This document shows positions 8,165-17,102 of a stretch of DNA of 31,291 nt, piece after piece. The position numbers and the translations under genes were made by a program. This DNA comes from DASZTU01 sp035493835 (GTDB lineage: Bacteria; Pseudomonadota; Alphaproteobacteria; Rhizobiales; Devosiaceae). Every line of letters begins with the position of its first letter. Positions within the stretch are counted from its first letter, which is position 1. The stretch covers positions 1 to 31,291 of the forward strand of contig DATJHO010000140.1 in NCBI GenBank assembly GCA_035493835.1, given 5' to 3'. The notes under the pieces are model-generated. The model had not been told where the DNA came from. It worked only from the letters and a program-made list of their open reading frames with translations, and ran no database searches.

Positions 8165-10873
8165 GTGGAAGAGCCTCTCGCCACGAATAGCGTTGCCGCC
8201 GACCCTAGTCCGCCCTTTTACATCTCGGTGGGGCTGATCGCTGGCGCCATCATTGCGCTGCAGATTGCCATCATGCGGGTCTTTGCGGTGGGCAGCTGGG
8301 CGCATTTCGGCTCGCTGGTGGTGTCGCTCGCGCTGCTCGGCTTTTCGTTGTCGAGCGTCGTCATCTTCATCGGCAAGGGCTGGTTCGAGCGGCATTGGCG
8401 CGGCGCCGCCTCGACGGCGCTGGTGCTGTTCGGGCCGCTGACCGTCGCGGCCAACCTTGCCGCCCAGACGGTGCCGTTCAACGCCATCTTCCTCATCTCC
8501 GACCCAGCGCAGAAATGGCGGCTGTTCGCCAATTTTCTTCTATATCTGCTGCCGTTCCTTGCCGGCGCGTTCTTCCTCGGCATCGTTTTCCTCAAGAGCC
8601 GCACCGGCTTCGGCCGGGTCTATTTCGCCGACCTGACCGGCTCCGGCATCGCCGGGCTGGTGATTCTGGGCGCCATGTATTTCTTCGCCCCGGAGAAAAT
8701 CATCGCGGTGCCGCTGATCCTCTGGGCCCTCGGCGGGCTGTTGTGGTTTGGCGCCCGGAAAAGCTGGGCGCTCGGCGTCGGGATGCTGGCGCTCGGGGCG
8801 ATCTCGATTGCCGCCTATATGCTGCTGCCCGGCCTGCTTGGCATCCCCGACATTGCCGTGTCGCAGTACAAGGGCGTCGCCTATGCCCGCAATTTCCCCG
8901 ACAGCACCCGCATCTACCGCAATATCTCGCCCTTCGGCGATCTGCAGATCTACTCCAGCTCCTACATGCATTTTGCCCCCGGGCTGTCGGATAACGCCGC
9001 CTTCAACCTCCCCGACCTGCCGCCCAAGAGCTATGTCGGCATGTATATCGATGGCGAGGGCCCGGACGGCATCATGCGGGCCCTGCCGGCGGCCGACGCC
9101 AATTATTTCCGCTACCTGCCGATGTACTACCCGTATGTCATCAAGCAGAATCCCTCGACCTTCGTGGTGCAGTTCGGCGGCGGCATCTCCACCCAGACGG
9201 CGCTGCATGCCGGCTCGAAATCGGTGACGGTGGCGGAAAACAACCCGGCCGTGCTCCAGGCCTTTCGCGATCCGAGCCTCAAGGATGTGACCGGGAACAT
9301 CCTCGCCGATCCGAAACTCAAGATCATCGACTATGACGGCAGGCTCTATCTGGCCCATACCGCCAACCGCTACGACGTGGTCGATCTGAGCCTTGCGGAT
9401 TCGGTAGGCTTGTCGAACCCCGGCGGCTTCGCCATCACGGAAAAGTACGCCTATACCAAGGAGGCGATGCTCGACTACATGGGCGCGCTGGCCGATGGCG
9501 GGGTGCTGTCGATCACCGCCTGGAACAAGGAAGAGCCGCCCAAGTCGATCCTGAAACTCTATGCGACGGTGGCGGATGCGGCAAAAGCCTTCGATCCCAG
9601 GAACGCGGCGAACTCGATCTTTGCCGCCTCGAGCTATCTCTCGACGGCGACCATTCTCTACAAGCGCGGCGGCTTCACCCCGGATGAGGTGAAGAAGCTC
9701 CAGGACTACACCAGGTCGATGTCGTGGGACGAGATCTACGCCCCGGGCGCTCCCTTCGACACCACCCAGACCGCCACGATCCTCGCGCAATACCACGACT
9801 CGATTTTTGGCAACGCGCAGGCCGGCGACGACGGCTCGTCGGCTGCCGCCGCAACGGCCGCCGGTGCTCCCGATTCGACGGCCCCGGCGGACGACGCCTC
9901 TGGCGCGCCTACGGCCGGCACCGCCGACCCCACCGCGGACACGACCGATTCGACCGACAACACCGCCGCAACCGATGCTGCTCCGGCCGTGGTGCCCGCC
10001 ACCACCATGGGCCGGCTCGCCTGGCACTATTTGATGACCGGCGGCTGGGACCAGGTTGCCGATCAGTATGTCTTCGACACAAGGCCGCTGACCAACGACG
10101 CGCCCTATTTCGCCGCCTACGAAAAATTCGGCGATTTGCCGAAGACGCTCGACCGCCTCGACCTGTTCCAGGATGATTGGGGCTACCTCGTGCTCTGGGC
10201 GACGCTCGGCGTTGCCGCCTGCTGTGCGGCGGTCCTGATCCTCCTGCCGGTGCTGTTCGGCTGGCGGGCCGTGTTTTCCCGCTCGCCGGGCAAGGGCGGC
10301 ACCATCCTTTATTTCGCCGGCCTGGGGCTGGGCTACATCATGGTCGAGGTGGGGCTGATCTCGCGCTTCACCCTGGCGCTGACCAACCCCACCATCTCCG
10401 CCTCGGTGATGATCGCCGGCATGCTGGTCTTTTCCGGGCTCGGGGCCTTCCTCAGCGAAAAACTCTTCGACCGGGCACGAGTGACGCTGCCGCTCATCCT
10501 GTTGCTCGTGGCCGCCCTGCTCATCGGCTACGGCCTCTTCCTCGCGCCAGTGCTCGATTGGATCGGGGCCTACCCGTACGTCTTGCGACTCATCCTCTGC
10601 TTTGCTCTGATCGCTCCGCCGGCTTTCCTGATGGGGTTCCCGATGGCCACCGCCATGACCTGGCTGACGCGCCTCAAGAAGGACCACATGTTCGTCTGGG
10701 CCTGGGGCATCAATGGGTGCTTTTCGGTGATCGGGGCGGCGCTGGTGCCCATCATTGCCACCAATTTCGGGCTCGCGGCGGTTTTGGGCGTCGCCGGGGT
10801 TGCTTACCTCGTCGCCATTCCCGCGTTCTTCTCGGTGCTGAAACCCGCGCAAATTGTCAGAGCGACGGGCTGA
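8165..10873 (+). CDS. Membrane protein with spermidine-synthase-like domain, 902 aa
   Basis: About seven membrane helices (19-223), a large soluble part (about 224-673) and about seven more helices (674-890). The soluble part contains a Rossmann-type methyltransferase/aminopropyltransferase fold: FGGGIST (337-343) as the nucleotide loop, VAENNP (356-361) as the acidic strand, DYDGRLYL (389-396) and VVDLSLAD (405-412). A later VFDTRPLTNDAPYF recalls the TDDRPFF motif of membrane-bound spermidine-synthase-like proteins. Basic residues cluster in the loops after helices 2, 4, 6, 8, 10 and 12, which by the positive-inside rule puts the soluble domain in the periplasm. Residues 553-612 are an Ala/Thr/Asp/Pro-rich low-complexity linker. 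The start is GTG with AAGGAG upstream. No polyamine genes are near, so aminopropyl transfer is doubtful and the substrate is unknown. Confidence 0.8.
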   Translation: MEEPLATNSVAADPSPPFYISVGLIAGAIIALQIAIMRVFAVGSWAHFGSLVVSLALLGFSLSSVVIFIGKGWFERHWRGAASTALVLFGPLTVAANLAAQTVPFNAIFLISDPAQKWRLFANFLLYLLPFLAGAFFLGIVFLKSRTGFGRVYFADLTGSGIAGLVILGAMYFFAPEKIIAVPLILWALGGLLWFGARKSWALGVGMLALGAISIAAYMLLPGLLGIPDIAVSQYKGVAYARNFPDSTRIYRNISPFGDLQIYSSSYMHFAPGLSDNAAFNLPDLPPKSYVGMYIDGEGPDGIMRALPAADANYFRYLPMYYPYVIKQNPSTFVVQFGGGISTQTALHAGSKSVTVAENNPAVLQAFRDPSLKDVTGNILADPKLKIIDYDGRLYLAHTANRYDVVDLSLADSVGLSNPGGFAITEKYAYTKEAMLDYMGALADGGVLSITAWNKEEPPKSILKLYATVADAAKAFDPRNAANSIFAASSYLSTATILYKRGGFTPDEVKKLQDYTRSMSWDEIYAPGAPFDTTQTATILAQYHDSIFGNAQAGDDGSSAAAATAAGAPDSTAPADDASGAPTAGTADPTADTTDSTDNTAATDAAPAVVPATTMGRLAWHYLMTGGWDQVADQYVFDTRPLTNDAPYFAAYEKFGDLPKTLDRLDLFQDDWGYLVLWATLGVAACCAAVLILLPVLFGWRAVFSRSPGKGGTILYFAGLGLGYIMVEVGLISRFTLALTNPTISASVMIAGMLVFSGLGAFLSEKLFDRARVTLPLILLLVAALLIGYGLFLAPVLDWIGAYPYVLRLILCFALIAPPAFLMGFPMATAMTWLTRLKKDHMFVWAWGINGCFSVIGAALVPIIATNFGLAAVLGVAGVAYLVAIPAFFSVLKPAQIVRATG

Positions 10874-10874
10874 A

Positions 10875-11843
10875 ATGAGCGCAACGAGGTTTTCGAGACG
10901 CGCTTTCGGAAGCCTCGCCACCCTGTCGCTCCTCGGCTCGGCGGCCCCTGCCCTGGCGGCCGCCCCCCGCGGACCGCTGCCTGCGGCCAAGGGCGCGCTG
11001 CTCCCCTTTGCGACGGCGCCCTTTCCCTATCGCGGCACCCGCCCTGACGGCGGCGCGTTTTTTGACGTCAACGATGGCGATGGCCGGCTGGGACACACTT
11101 CGCCGCGCGGCGGCGTCTATTACGAAAGCTCCACCTATTCCGACAACCGCGTGCTGGTGGCCTTGCCGGCCGGCTTCGATCTGCACCGCAGGGCCGCGAT
11201 CGTGGTGTTCCTCCACGGCAACAACGCTACACTGGAGCGCGATGTCCTCAGCCGTCAGCGCGTGCTTAAGCAGTTGCAAGCCTCGAGCCTCAACGCGGCG
11301 CTGATCGCCCCGCAATTTGCCGTCGATGCGCTGGATTCGAGCGCCGGCCGGTTCTGGGTGCCCGGCGCTTTCGCCCAATTCATAAGCGAGGCGGCGAGCG
11401 CGCTGGCAACCCTGTGGGGAGCGCGCACCGCCCGCTCCGCCTTTGCCGAACTGCCCATCATCGTCGTGGGCTATAGCGGCGGTTACAATCCCGCCGCTTA
11501 TGCCACGACCGTGGGGGGAATCGCCCGACGCATCCATGGGCTGATCCTGCTCGATGCGCTGGTCGGCGAGGAAAATCGCTTTCTCGCCTGGATCACCGCC
11601 AGCCACCGCTGGGCCTTCTTCTTTTCCGCCTATTCCGCTGCCACCGAGGACGGCAACGAAGGGCTGACGCAAAAGCTCGCCGCCCGGGGCATCCGCTATT
11701 CGACCGGCCTGCCGCAGGCGCTGCTCCCCGGCGAGGTCAATATCGTCGCCGCGCCCGGCGCTCACGACGATTACGTCACCAGCGCCTGGGTCGCCGATCC
11801 GCTGACCTGGCTCTTCGACCGCATCCCGGGGTTTTCTCGGTAG
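10875..11843 (+). CDS. Tat-exported alpha/beta hydrolase
   Basis: A 322-residue protein whose N-terminus carries a strong twin-arginine signal (FSRRAFGSLATLSLLG, cleavage probably after ALA near residue 28). The mature part looks like an alpha/beta hydrolase: oxyanion segment VFLHGNN (111-117), nucleophile elbow GYSGG (199-203, Ser201), a candidate acid in LLDALVGEE (225-233) and a candidate catalytic His297 in PGAHDDY. The substrate cannot be read from sequence; an ester or peptide bond is likely. The ATG is one base past the stop of the 902-residue membrane protein, so translation is probably coupled. A TTG at 10854 in frame is unlikely. Together with the exported methyltransferase upstream it suggests a periplasmic process. 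Confidence 0.82.
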   Translation: MSATRFSRRAFGSLATLSLLGSAAPALAAAPRGPLPAAKGALLPFATAPFPYRGTRPDGGAFFDVNDGDGRLGHTSPRGGVYYESSTYSDNRVLVALPAGFDLHRRAAIVVFLHGNNATLERDVLSRQRVLKQLQASSLNAALIAPQFAVDALDSSAGRFWVPGAFAQFISEAASALATLWGARTARSAFAELPIIVVGYSGGYNPAAYATTVGGIARRIHGLILLDALVGEENRFLAWITASHRWAFFFSAYSAATEDGNEGLTQKLAARGIRYSTGLPQALLPGEVNIVAAPGAHDDYVTSAWVADPLTWLFDRIPGFSR

Positions 11844-11963
11844 GCTTGGGGCAAGTTCTCCCCAGCTGCGCGCTTCCGCCGCAACCAGGCAGCGGCGGTT
11901 GATTTGGCAGCCCACCTCCCGGCGTGTATCTTCCGCCATCATTTTTCCGGGGTATCAACCAAC

Positions 11964-12185
11964 ATGACCAAACCGCTCGCCGTCATCGCCATCGTGCTCG
12001 GCCTCATCTTCCTCGGCCTTACCGCCTATTATTGGGTAACCCCCGAGGGCGCGCTGCCCAGCTTCTTTCCTGGCTATGTTGCCGGCGGGACGGGCCACCA
12101 CACCAAGCACGCCATTGTCGCGCTGGTGGTGGCCGTGGTGCTGTTTGCCTTTGCCTGGTTCCAGAGCAAGCCGGCCAAGGCCTGA
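11964..12185 (+). CDS. Small membrane protein, 73 aa
   Basis: Two hydrophobic segments (about residues 4-24 and 47-65) flank a short loop with PEGALPSFFPGY and a His-containing GHHTKH. The protein begins MTKPLAVIAIVLGL and ends with a basic tail (QSKPAKA). I recognise this only as a type of uncharacterised small inner-membrane protein and assign no function. The open frame extends 20 codons farther upstream, but the ATG at 11964 starts directly before the first helix and is preferred. No strong ribosome binding site is visible. A 10-bp stem-loop follows the gene. Confidence 0.7.
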   Translation: MTKPLAVIAIVLGLIFLGLTAYYWVTPEGALPSFFPGYVAGGTGHHTKHAIVALVVAVVLFAFAWFQSKPAKA

Positions 12186-12220
12186 GTTTTCAGGGACTAA
12201 TCCTGCGGAGCGCAAAATGG

Positions 12221-12247
12221 CGGCCCGGCGAAGCAATCGCCGGGCCG
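12221..12247 (+). terminator. Stem-loop terminator after the small membrane protein
   Basis: CGGCCCGGCG (12221-12230) and CGCCGGGCCG (12238-12247) form a perfect 10-bp GC stem with a 7-base loop, 36 bases past the stop codon. Only TT follows, so termination may be weak or Rho-assisted. Confidence 0.55.
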
Positions 12248-12370
12248 TTACCATCGCCGCGAGCTTTGGCCCGAGCGGCAAAACCTGCCACCCGCAATTT
12301 CCCCGCACTTTCGACGATAGGCACGACCGTCTGCCTCTTGTAGAAGAACAGGAGCGGGAGAATCATCTTC

Positions 12371-13954
12371 ATGGGTGAGTTGCTGGTCGCCGTCGATGTC
12401 GGTACGGGCAGCGCGCGGGCCGGCGTGCTGACGGCGTCGGGCCGGTTGCTCGGCCGCGCCGAGCAGCCAATCGCCATGCGGCGAATTTCGGCCCAACAGG
12501 CCGAACACAATTCAGAAGACATCTGGCGTGCCGTGGTCGGCTCGGTCCGCAACGCGATGGCGACGGCCGGCGCCGCGCCAAGCAACATCGCCGCCATCGG
12601 TTTTGATGCCACCTGTTCGCTCGTCGTGCGGGGCAGGAAGGGCGAGCCACTGCCCGTCGCCGTTGGCGCGGAGCCGGGCTGGGACACCATCGTCTGGCTC
12701 GATCACCGCGCACGCGTCGAGGCCGATGAATGCACCGCCACCGGCCACAGGCTCCTCACCCATTTCGGCCGCGTCATGTCGCCGGAAATGCAATTGCCCA
12801 AGCTGATGTGGCTTAAACGCCATTTGCCCGAAACCTGGGCCGCGATGGGTTTTGCCTTCGACCTGGTGGATTTCTTGACCTTTCGCGCCAGCGGTTCGGT
12901 CGCCCGTTCGCAATCGGCGCTTGCCTGCAAATGGGGATGGGGCAGTGGGGAGAAACCGGCTTGGCCGGTAGATTTTCTCCAAAGAGTGGGGCTGGGCGAG
13001 TTGATCGAACGGGCAGGCTTGCCGGCCGTGGCAACGCCGCCGGGGACCGACCTCGGTCCGCTCACCGAGGCAGCTGCGGCCCAGCTCGGCCTTTTGCCGC
13101 AAACCCGGGTGGCGGCGGGTCTTATCGATGCGCATGCTGGGGCGCTCGGAGCGCTTGGCGGGTTGGCCGGTCGCCCGGGCGAGCTGGAGCAGAACCCCTG
13201 CCTCGTTGCCGGAACCTCAAATTCGATCGTGGCGCTGGCCGCCGAGGCGCGTCCCCTCCACGGCGTCTGGGGCCCCTACCGGGAAGCAATTCTTCCGGGC
13301 ACCTGGCTGCTCGAGGCCGGCCAGTCGGCGAGCGGTGCCGTGTTCGAGCATCTGCTCCGCTGGCATCGGGCCGGCGGCGAGCCGACCCCGGAGCGCCATC
13401 AAGCCATCGCCGACCGCATCGCCGAGCTGCGGCTGGCGGAGGGGCCGGCCTTCGCTGCCGATTTGCACGTACTGCCCGATTTCCACGGCAACCGCTCCCC
13501 GTTGGCGGACGCCTCGGCTTTCGGCGTCATCTCGGGGCTGACGCTCGAGGCCGATTTCGATAGCCTCTGCCGCCTCTACTGGCGCACGGCGGTGGCCATC
13601 GGCCTAGGGGTGCGGCAGAACCTCGAGGCGCTCGGCACGCTTGGGTTTTCGACGGAGACACTTTTGCTCGCCGGTGGCCACGCCCGCAACGAGCTGCTGG
13701 TCGGCCTCTATGCCGATGCCACGGGCGCCGTGATCGTCGAACCCAACGCCGCCGACGCCGTCCTTCTCGGCGGCGCCATGCTGGCGGCCACCGCGGCGGG
13801 GATTTATCCGAGCCTTGCCGCATCGGCCGCGGCGATGGAACAGGCCGGAACCGTGCGCCGGCCGGATGCTTCGATGAAGCCCTATTACGACCGGGACTAT
13901 CGCGTGATGCTGGAGATGCAGCAGCAGCGGCGGGCGCTGGCAGGGGTGAAATAG
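12371..13954 (+). CDS. FGGY-family carbohydrate kinase, ribulokinase-like
   Basis: A 527-residue sugar kinase. The N-terminal phosphate-binding strand is VAVDVGTGSARAG (6-18), the FGGY subgroup motif TCSLVV is at 81-86, WLDHRA (109-114) contributes to sugar binding, the catalytic base is expected at Asp253 in GLIDAHAG, and the second-domain ATP motif is LLAGGHARN. TCSLVV followed by a DHRA motif is the pattern of the FGGY/YDR109C carbohydrate kinase branch, for which D-ribulokinase activity is known. It would phosphorylate a ketose or polyol such as D-ribulose with ATP in the cytoplasm. GGAG lies 10 bases before the ATG. No transporter or isomerase is adjacent; the polyol operon at the right end of the window may be a functional partner, but that is inference. 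Confidence 0.88.
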   Translation: MGELLVAVDVGTGSARAGVLTASGRLLGRAEQPIAMRRISAQQAEHNSEDIWRAVVGSVRNAMATAGAAPSNIAAIGFDATCSLVVRGRKGEPLPVAVGAEPGWDTIVWLDHRARVEADECTATGHRLLTHFGRVMSPEMQLPKLMWLKRHLPETWAAMGFAFDLVDFLTFRASGSVARSQSALACKWGWGSGEKPAWPVDFLQRVGLGELIERAGLPAVATPPGTDLGPLTEAAAAQLGLLPQTRVAAGLIDAHAGALGALGGLAGRPGELEQNPCLVAGTSNSIVALAAEARPLHGVWGPYREAILPGTWLLEAGQSASGAVFEHLLRWHRAGGEPTPERHQAIADRIAELRLAEGPAFAADLHVLPDFHGNRSPLADASAFGVISGLTLEADFDSLCRLYWRTAVAIGLGVRQNLEALGTLGFSTETLLLAGGHARNELLVGLYADATGAVIVEPNAADAVLLGGAMLAATAAGIYPSLAASAAAMEQAGTVRRPDASMKPYYDRDYRVMLEMQQQRRALAGVK

Positions 13955-13990
13955 GGTTTGCGGCTTGGCCGTTAGCTGTGCAACGGCGAT

Positions 13991-14093
13991 TCCCTCCCCC
14001 TTGCGGGGAGGGTGGCGGCAGCCGGGTGGGGGTTTTTCCACCAGGAGCTTGCAACAACACCCCCACCCCTGCCCCCCCGCAAGGGGGAGGGAG
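13991..14093. repeat. REP-like inverted repeat, copy D
   Basis: CCTCCCCCTTGCGGGG (13993-14008) pairs with CCCCGCAAGGGGGAGG near 14076-14091, with GGTGGGGGT facing ACCCCCACC inside. It lies between converging genes (kinase, plus; metallopeptidase, minus) and could end both transcripts. Its left half shares a 28-base identical block with copy E at 20101. Confidence 0.8.
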
Positions 14094-14136
14094 AGGAAGG
14101 GCCGCAGACTCTGGGCCTGAGACTGGGCCCGCCGGG

Positions 14137-17055
14137 CTAAAGCACCCGCGTCACCTTCAAGAACCCGCTGCGCTCGTCATTAGCCGCCTTGATCGCCGCT
14201 TCCGAGCCGACCACCGCCACCTGGCCGACCTTTGCGGCCTGCGCCAAAACATCGGCCAGGGCCCTGAAATCCGCGAGCTTGGCGCCGAGCACCTCGTCGC
14301 GCCGCTGCTGGCGGTGCTCGTGACTCTCCCCGATCAGCGTCTGGATGAGCGCGCTATAGCCCTTGGCGTCGGGCAACTGATGGCCATCCATGCGGCCGAT
14401 AACGCCGATGATCGAGCGGGTGAGCTCGGCCTCCTCGATCTCCCGCCGCAGGAAGCCACTGGCCTGATCGTAGATATCGAGGGTCTGCAGCAGGTTCGGG
14501 TCGCGATAGGAGGTGAAGACAAAGCTGCCGGTCACTTCCGTAAAGCCGGTGCCGGAGCCGTAGGCGCCGCCTTGCACGCGCACCTTGTCCCAGAGATAGC
14601 CAGTGTTGAGGGAGGTCATGGCCACGGCGGTCGCGCCCGAGGGCGTGTACCCAAGGTTCAGGATGTTGGCGCCCTTGGCGACGAAATTAACCTGGGCGGG
14701 AATGGTCAGCCCTTCAGCTACCTTCCCCTCGGGCAGCGGCCAGGGCGTGAAAACCACCGGCCGCGACGGCAGGCCGGCAAGGAAGGCCGCTAGCTCCGGC
14801 GCGAACTTCTCCCATTCGGCCCGGTCGGTCGTGATGTTGGCGACCAGCCCCGCACGGTTGACCACTGTCTCGCGGATCGCTTCGAGCTTTGCCGCCACCG
14901 CCGGCCAATCGGCATCGATCTCGGTGACCAATTGCCGGAGGAAGAACAGATGGGTGACGCCCGAGAGCTGCTCGGCCAGCCAGTCCGCCTCGTGGAAATT
15001 GGCCTTGACCCGCATGCTGGCAAGGCTGTTGCCCATCCCGGACAGCCGGCTTTCGAACCCGGCCTTTTCCTCGAGCACCATCTGGCGGATGCGCTCCTTG
15101 TTGTCGAGGCGGGGCGTCAGCAGGATGTCAGTGGCGATCGCCAGCAATTCGCCGGTCTGGTCGGGGACCGATTTGCCGCGCACCAGCAGATAGGCCGCCG
15201 CCTCCTTGCCCTTGAAGGTACCGGAGGTATGCCGGCCTGCCCCGATCCCGCCGGTCGAGCGGCCAATGCGCTGGCTGAGGGAAACGAAATCTTCCTTGGC
15301 GGTGCCGGTCTGCGTCAGCGCCCGGGTGAACAGCGGGAAATAGGGCAGCAGCGCCGGATCGAGCCCGTGGATGTCAAAGGCGAGATCGAGATAGACCACG
15401 CCCGAGGTCTTGAGATCGTGAAAGAGCACGCGCGTCTCTCCCATCCGGGATTCTTCGCTCGGCGTGATCTTGTTCTCGCGCGGCAGGTCGGAGAGGTGCA
15501 GCGTCGGTATCTTGGCCAGCTCCTCGGGCGGATCCACCGCTTCCTGCAGCGATTTGAGCGTAGTGGCGACCGCCATCACATCGGCGACCTCGGTCTCGCT
15601 CATCTCGCCCCGGATCGCATCGAGCCGGGCGCGCTCCTGAGCGGCCTCGCGCTCGCCCTGCTCGGGATCGGCCGTCAGCAGCACAGTGGTGCGGTGGGGA
15701 TTATCGAGAAGCTGCTTGCCGATCACCGTCTCGAACAGCTTTTCGCCGTTGGCCAGCCGCTCCTTGATCCGGCCGAGCGCGGCTTCGAAATAGAGCGGCT
15801 CCAGCGGGTCGCCCTCATGCAACCAGGTCCGCATGGCGCGAAAGATCAGGGCGATGCCGCGCGGAAAGGAGCCGGTGTTGTTCTCACGCAGCTGAAATTC
15901 GAGCGTGTTGACAGCGGCCGCAACGGTTTCCTTGTCGATGCCGTCCCTGGCGAGCTTCTGCAGGGTATCGAGGATCAGCGCCTCGACCTTGGGCGCGTTG
16001 CCCGCTTCGACACCCTTGAGGCCGACGCTGAACATCGGCTGCCGGTAGTCGTCGGCGATACCGCTCGAGGTCAGTCCCTCGCCGAGCCCGGAATCGGTCA
16101 GCGCCTTGCGGAGCGGGGCGGCCGAGGTGCCGACCAGCGAAAATTCCAGCAGCGCCAAGATGATCGCCGTCTCCTGGTCGGCCGTAGGATCGAGCATCCA
16201 GTTGACCGAAACCATGGCGGTGTTAGGTTTTTCTGCCTCCTCCTCACCGGCCGCGTAGGTGCCGGTGATGTGCTTGGGCGCAGAAAAGCGCGGCTGCAGC
16301 CCGATTGCCGAGTTCGGCTCGATGCGGTCGAACTGGCCGAGGAATTCCTCGAGCTTCTCCAGCCGCTGTTCCTCCGGATCGTCGCCGTAAAACACGATGC
16401 GCGAGTTGGAAGGGTGATAGAAGCGATCGTGGAAGTTCTTGAAATAGGTATAGGTCAGGTCGGGGATCTTGGCCGGATCGCCGCCGGAATCGACGCCATA
16501 GGTGGTGTCGGGATAGAGCGTCTGCTGCACTTTGCGGCCCAGCACCGAGGCAGGCGAGGAATAGGCGCCCTTCATCTCGTTGAAGACGACGCCCTTGTAG
16601 GTGAGCGGCCCCTGGCTGGAGTCGAGCTCGAAGTGCCAGCCCTCCTGCCTAAAAGTGTTTTCCGAGATCAGTGGAAACAGCACGGCGTCGAGATAGACGT
16701 CGACGAGATTGTAGAAATCCTTGAGGTTCTGGGAAGCGACCGGATAGACGGTCTTGTCCGGAAACGTCATGGCGTTGAGGAAGGTGTGGAGCGAGCCTTT
16801 CAGCAGTTCCACGAAGGGCTCCTTCACCGGGTATTTGCGGCTGCCACAGAGAACCGAGTGTTCGAGAATGTGCGCGACGCCGGTTGAATCCTCGGGCGGC
16901 GTCTTGAAGGTGATGCCGAAAACCTTGTTTTCGTCGTCATTGGCGAGGGTCAGCACCTCCGCCCCGGTCTTTTTGTGCCGATAGAGCCGGGCCCGGGAAT
17001 TGACCTCGGCGATCGCTTCGTCACGCAAGAGCTCGAAGGCGGGATGTGCTGACAT
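14137..17055 (-). CDS. M16C metallopeptidase, presequence-protease (PreP) type
   Basis: A 972-residue zinc peptidase. The inverted zinc motif HILEH gives His62, Glu65 and His66, and the third ligand Glu160 lies in FNEMKGAYSS, the arrangement of PreP/Cym1. Near the C-terminus RVQGGAYGSG carries the Arg and Tyr that help bind substrate in the fourth domain. The length matches the PreP group, which is fused into one chain of four M16 domains, unlike two-chain processing peptidases. There is no signal peptide, so it probably degrades short unfolded peptides in the cytoplasm. The start ATG at 17055 has GGAG 12 bases upstream, which is a long spacing. A perfect 8-bp inverted repeat lies farther upstream at 17077-17102. 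Confidence 0.93.
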   Translation of the reverse strand: MSAHPAFELLRDEAIAEVNSRARLYRHKKTGAEVLTLANDDENKVFGITFKTPPEDSTGVAHILEHSVLCGSRKYPVKEPFVELLKGSLHTFLNAMTFPDKTVYPVASQNLKDFYNLVDVYLDAVLFPLISENTFRQEGWHFELDSSQGPLTYKGVVFNEMKGAYSSPASVLGRKVQQTLYPDTTYGVDSGGDPAKIPDLTYTYFKNFHDRFYHPSNSRIVFYGDDPEEQRLEKLEEFLGQFDRIEPNSAIGLQPRFSAPKHITGTYAAGEEEAEKPNTAMVSVNWMLDPTADQETAIILALLEFSLVGTSAAPLRKALTDSGLGEGLTSSGIADDYRQPMFSVGLKGVEAGNAPKVEALILDTLQKLARDGIDKETVAAAVNTLEFQLRENNTGSFPRGIALIFRAMRTWLHEGDPLEPLYFEAALGRIKERLANGEKLFETVIGKQLLDNPHRTTVLLTADPEQGEREAAQERARLDAIRGEMSETEVADVMAVATTLKSLQEAVDPPEELAKIPTLHLSDLPRENKITPSEESRMGETRVLFHDLKTSGVVYLDLAFDIHGLDPALLPYFPLFTRALTQTGTAKEDFVSLSQRIGRSTGGIGAGRHTSGTFKGKEAAAYLLVRGKSVPDQTGELLAIATDILLTPRLDNKERIRQMVLEEKAGFESRLSGMGNSLASMRVKANFHEADWLAEQLSGVTHLFFLRQLVTEIDADWPAVAAKLEAIRETVVNRAGLVANITTDRAEWEKFAPELAAFLAGLPSRPVVFTPWPLPEGKVAEGLTIPAQVNFVAKGANILNLGYTPSGATAVAMTSLNTGYLWDKVRVQGGAYGSGTGFTEVTGSFVFTSYRDPNLLQTLDIYDQASGFLRREIEEAELTRSIIGVIGRMDGHQLPDAKGYSALIQTLIGESHEHRQQRRDEVLGAKLADFRALADVLAQAAKVGQVAVVGSEAAIKAANDERSGFLKVTRVL

Positions 17056-17076
17056 GGGGAAAATTTCTCCGGGCGG

Positions 17077-17102
17077 GTTTCATGGGCATTTAGGCATGAA
17101 AC
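17077..17102 (-). promoter_or_regulatory. Inverted repeat upstream of the peptidase gene
   Basis: GTTTCATG (17077-17084) and CATGAAAC (17095-17102) are perfect complements with a 10-base spacer, centred about 34 bases upstream of the peptidase ATG. The spacing (18 bases centre to centre, near two helical turns) suits a dimeric regulator, or it may be a 5' leader hairpin. I cannot name a regulator. Confidence 0.4.

Noticed and set aside
7071..10873. Polyamine biosynthesis cluster, suggested by the spermidine-synthase-like domain
   Set aside because: No decarboxylase (SpeA, SpeC, SpeD) or polyamine transporter is present, and the domain is predicted to be periplasmic, where the aminopropyl donor is not expected.
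8540..10990. Long minus-strand open frame (816 codons) opposite the 902-residue membrane protein gene
   Set aside because: It is a shadow of the GC-rich coding strand: very rich in Arg, Glu, Gly and His, without membrane or domain signatures and without a ribosome binding site, while the plus-strand gene has clear motifs.
14932..16887. Plus-strand open frame of 651 codons opposite the PreP-like peptidase gene
   Set aside because: Same antisense effect of high GC at third codon positions. The minus strand carries the complete M16C motifs.
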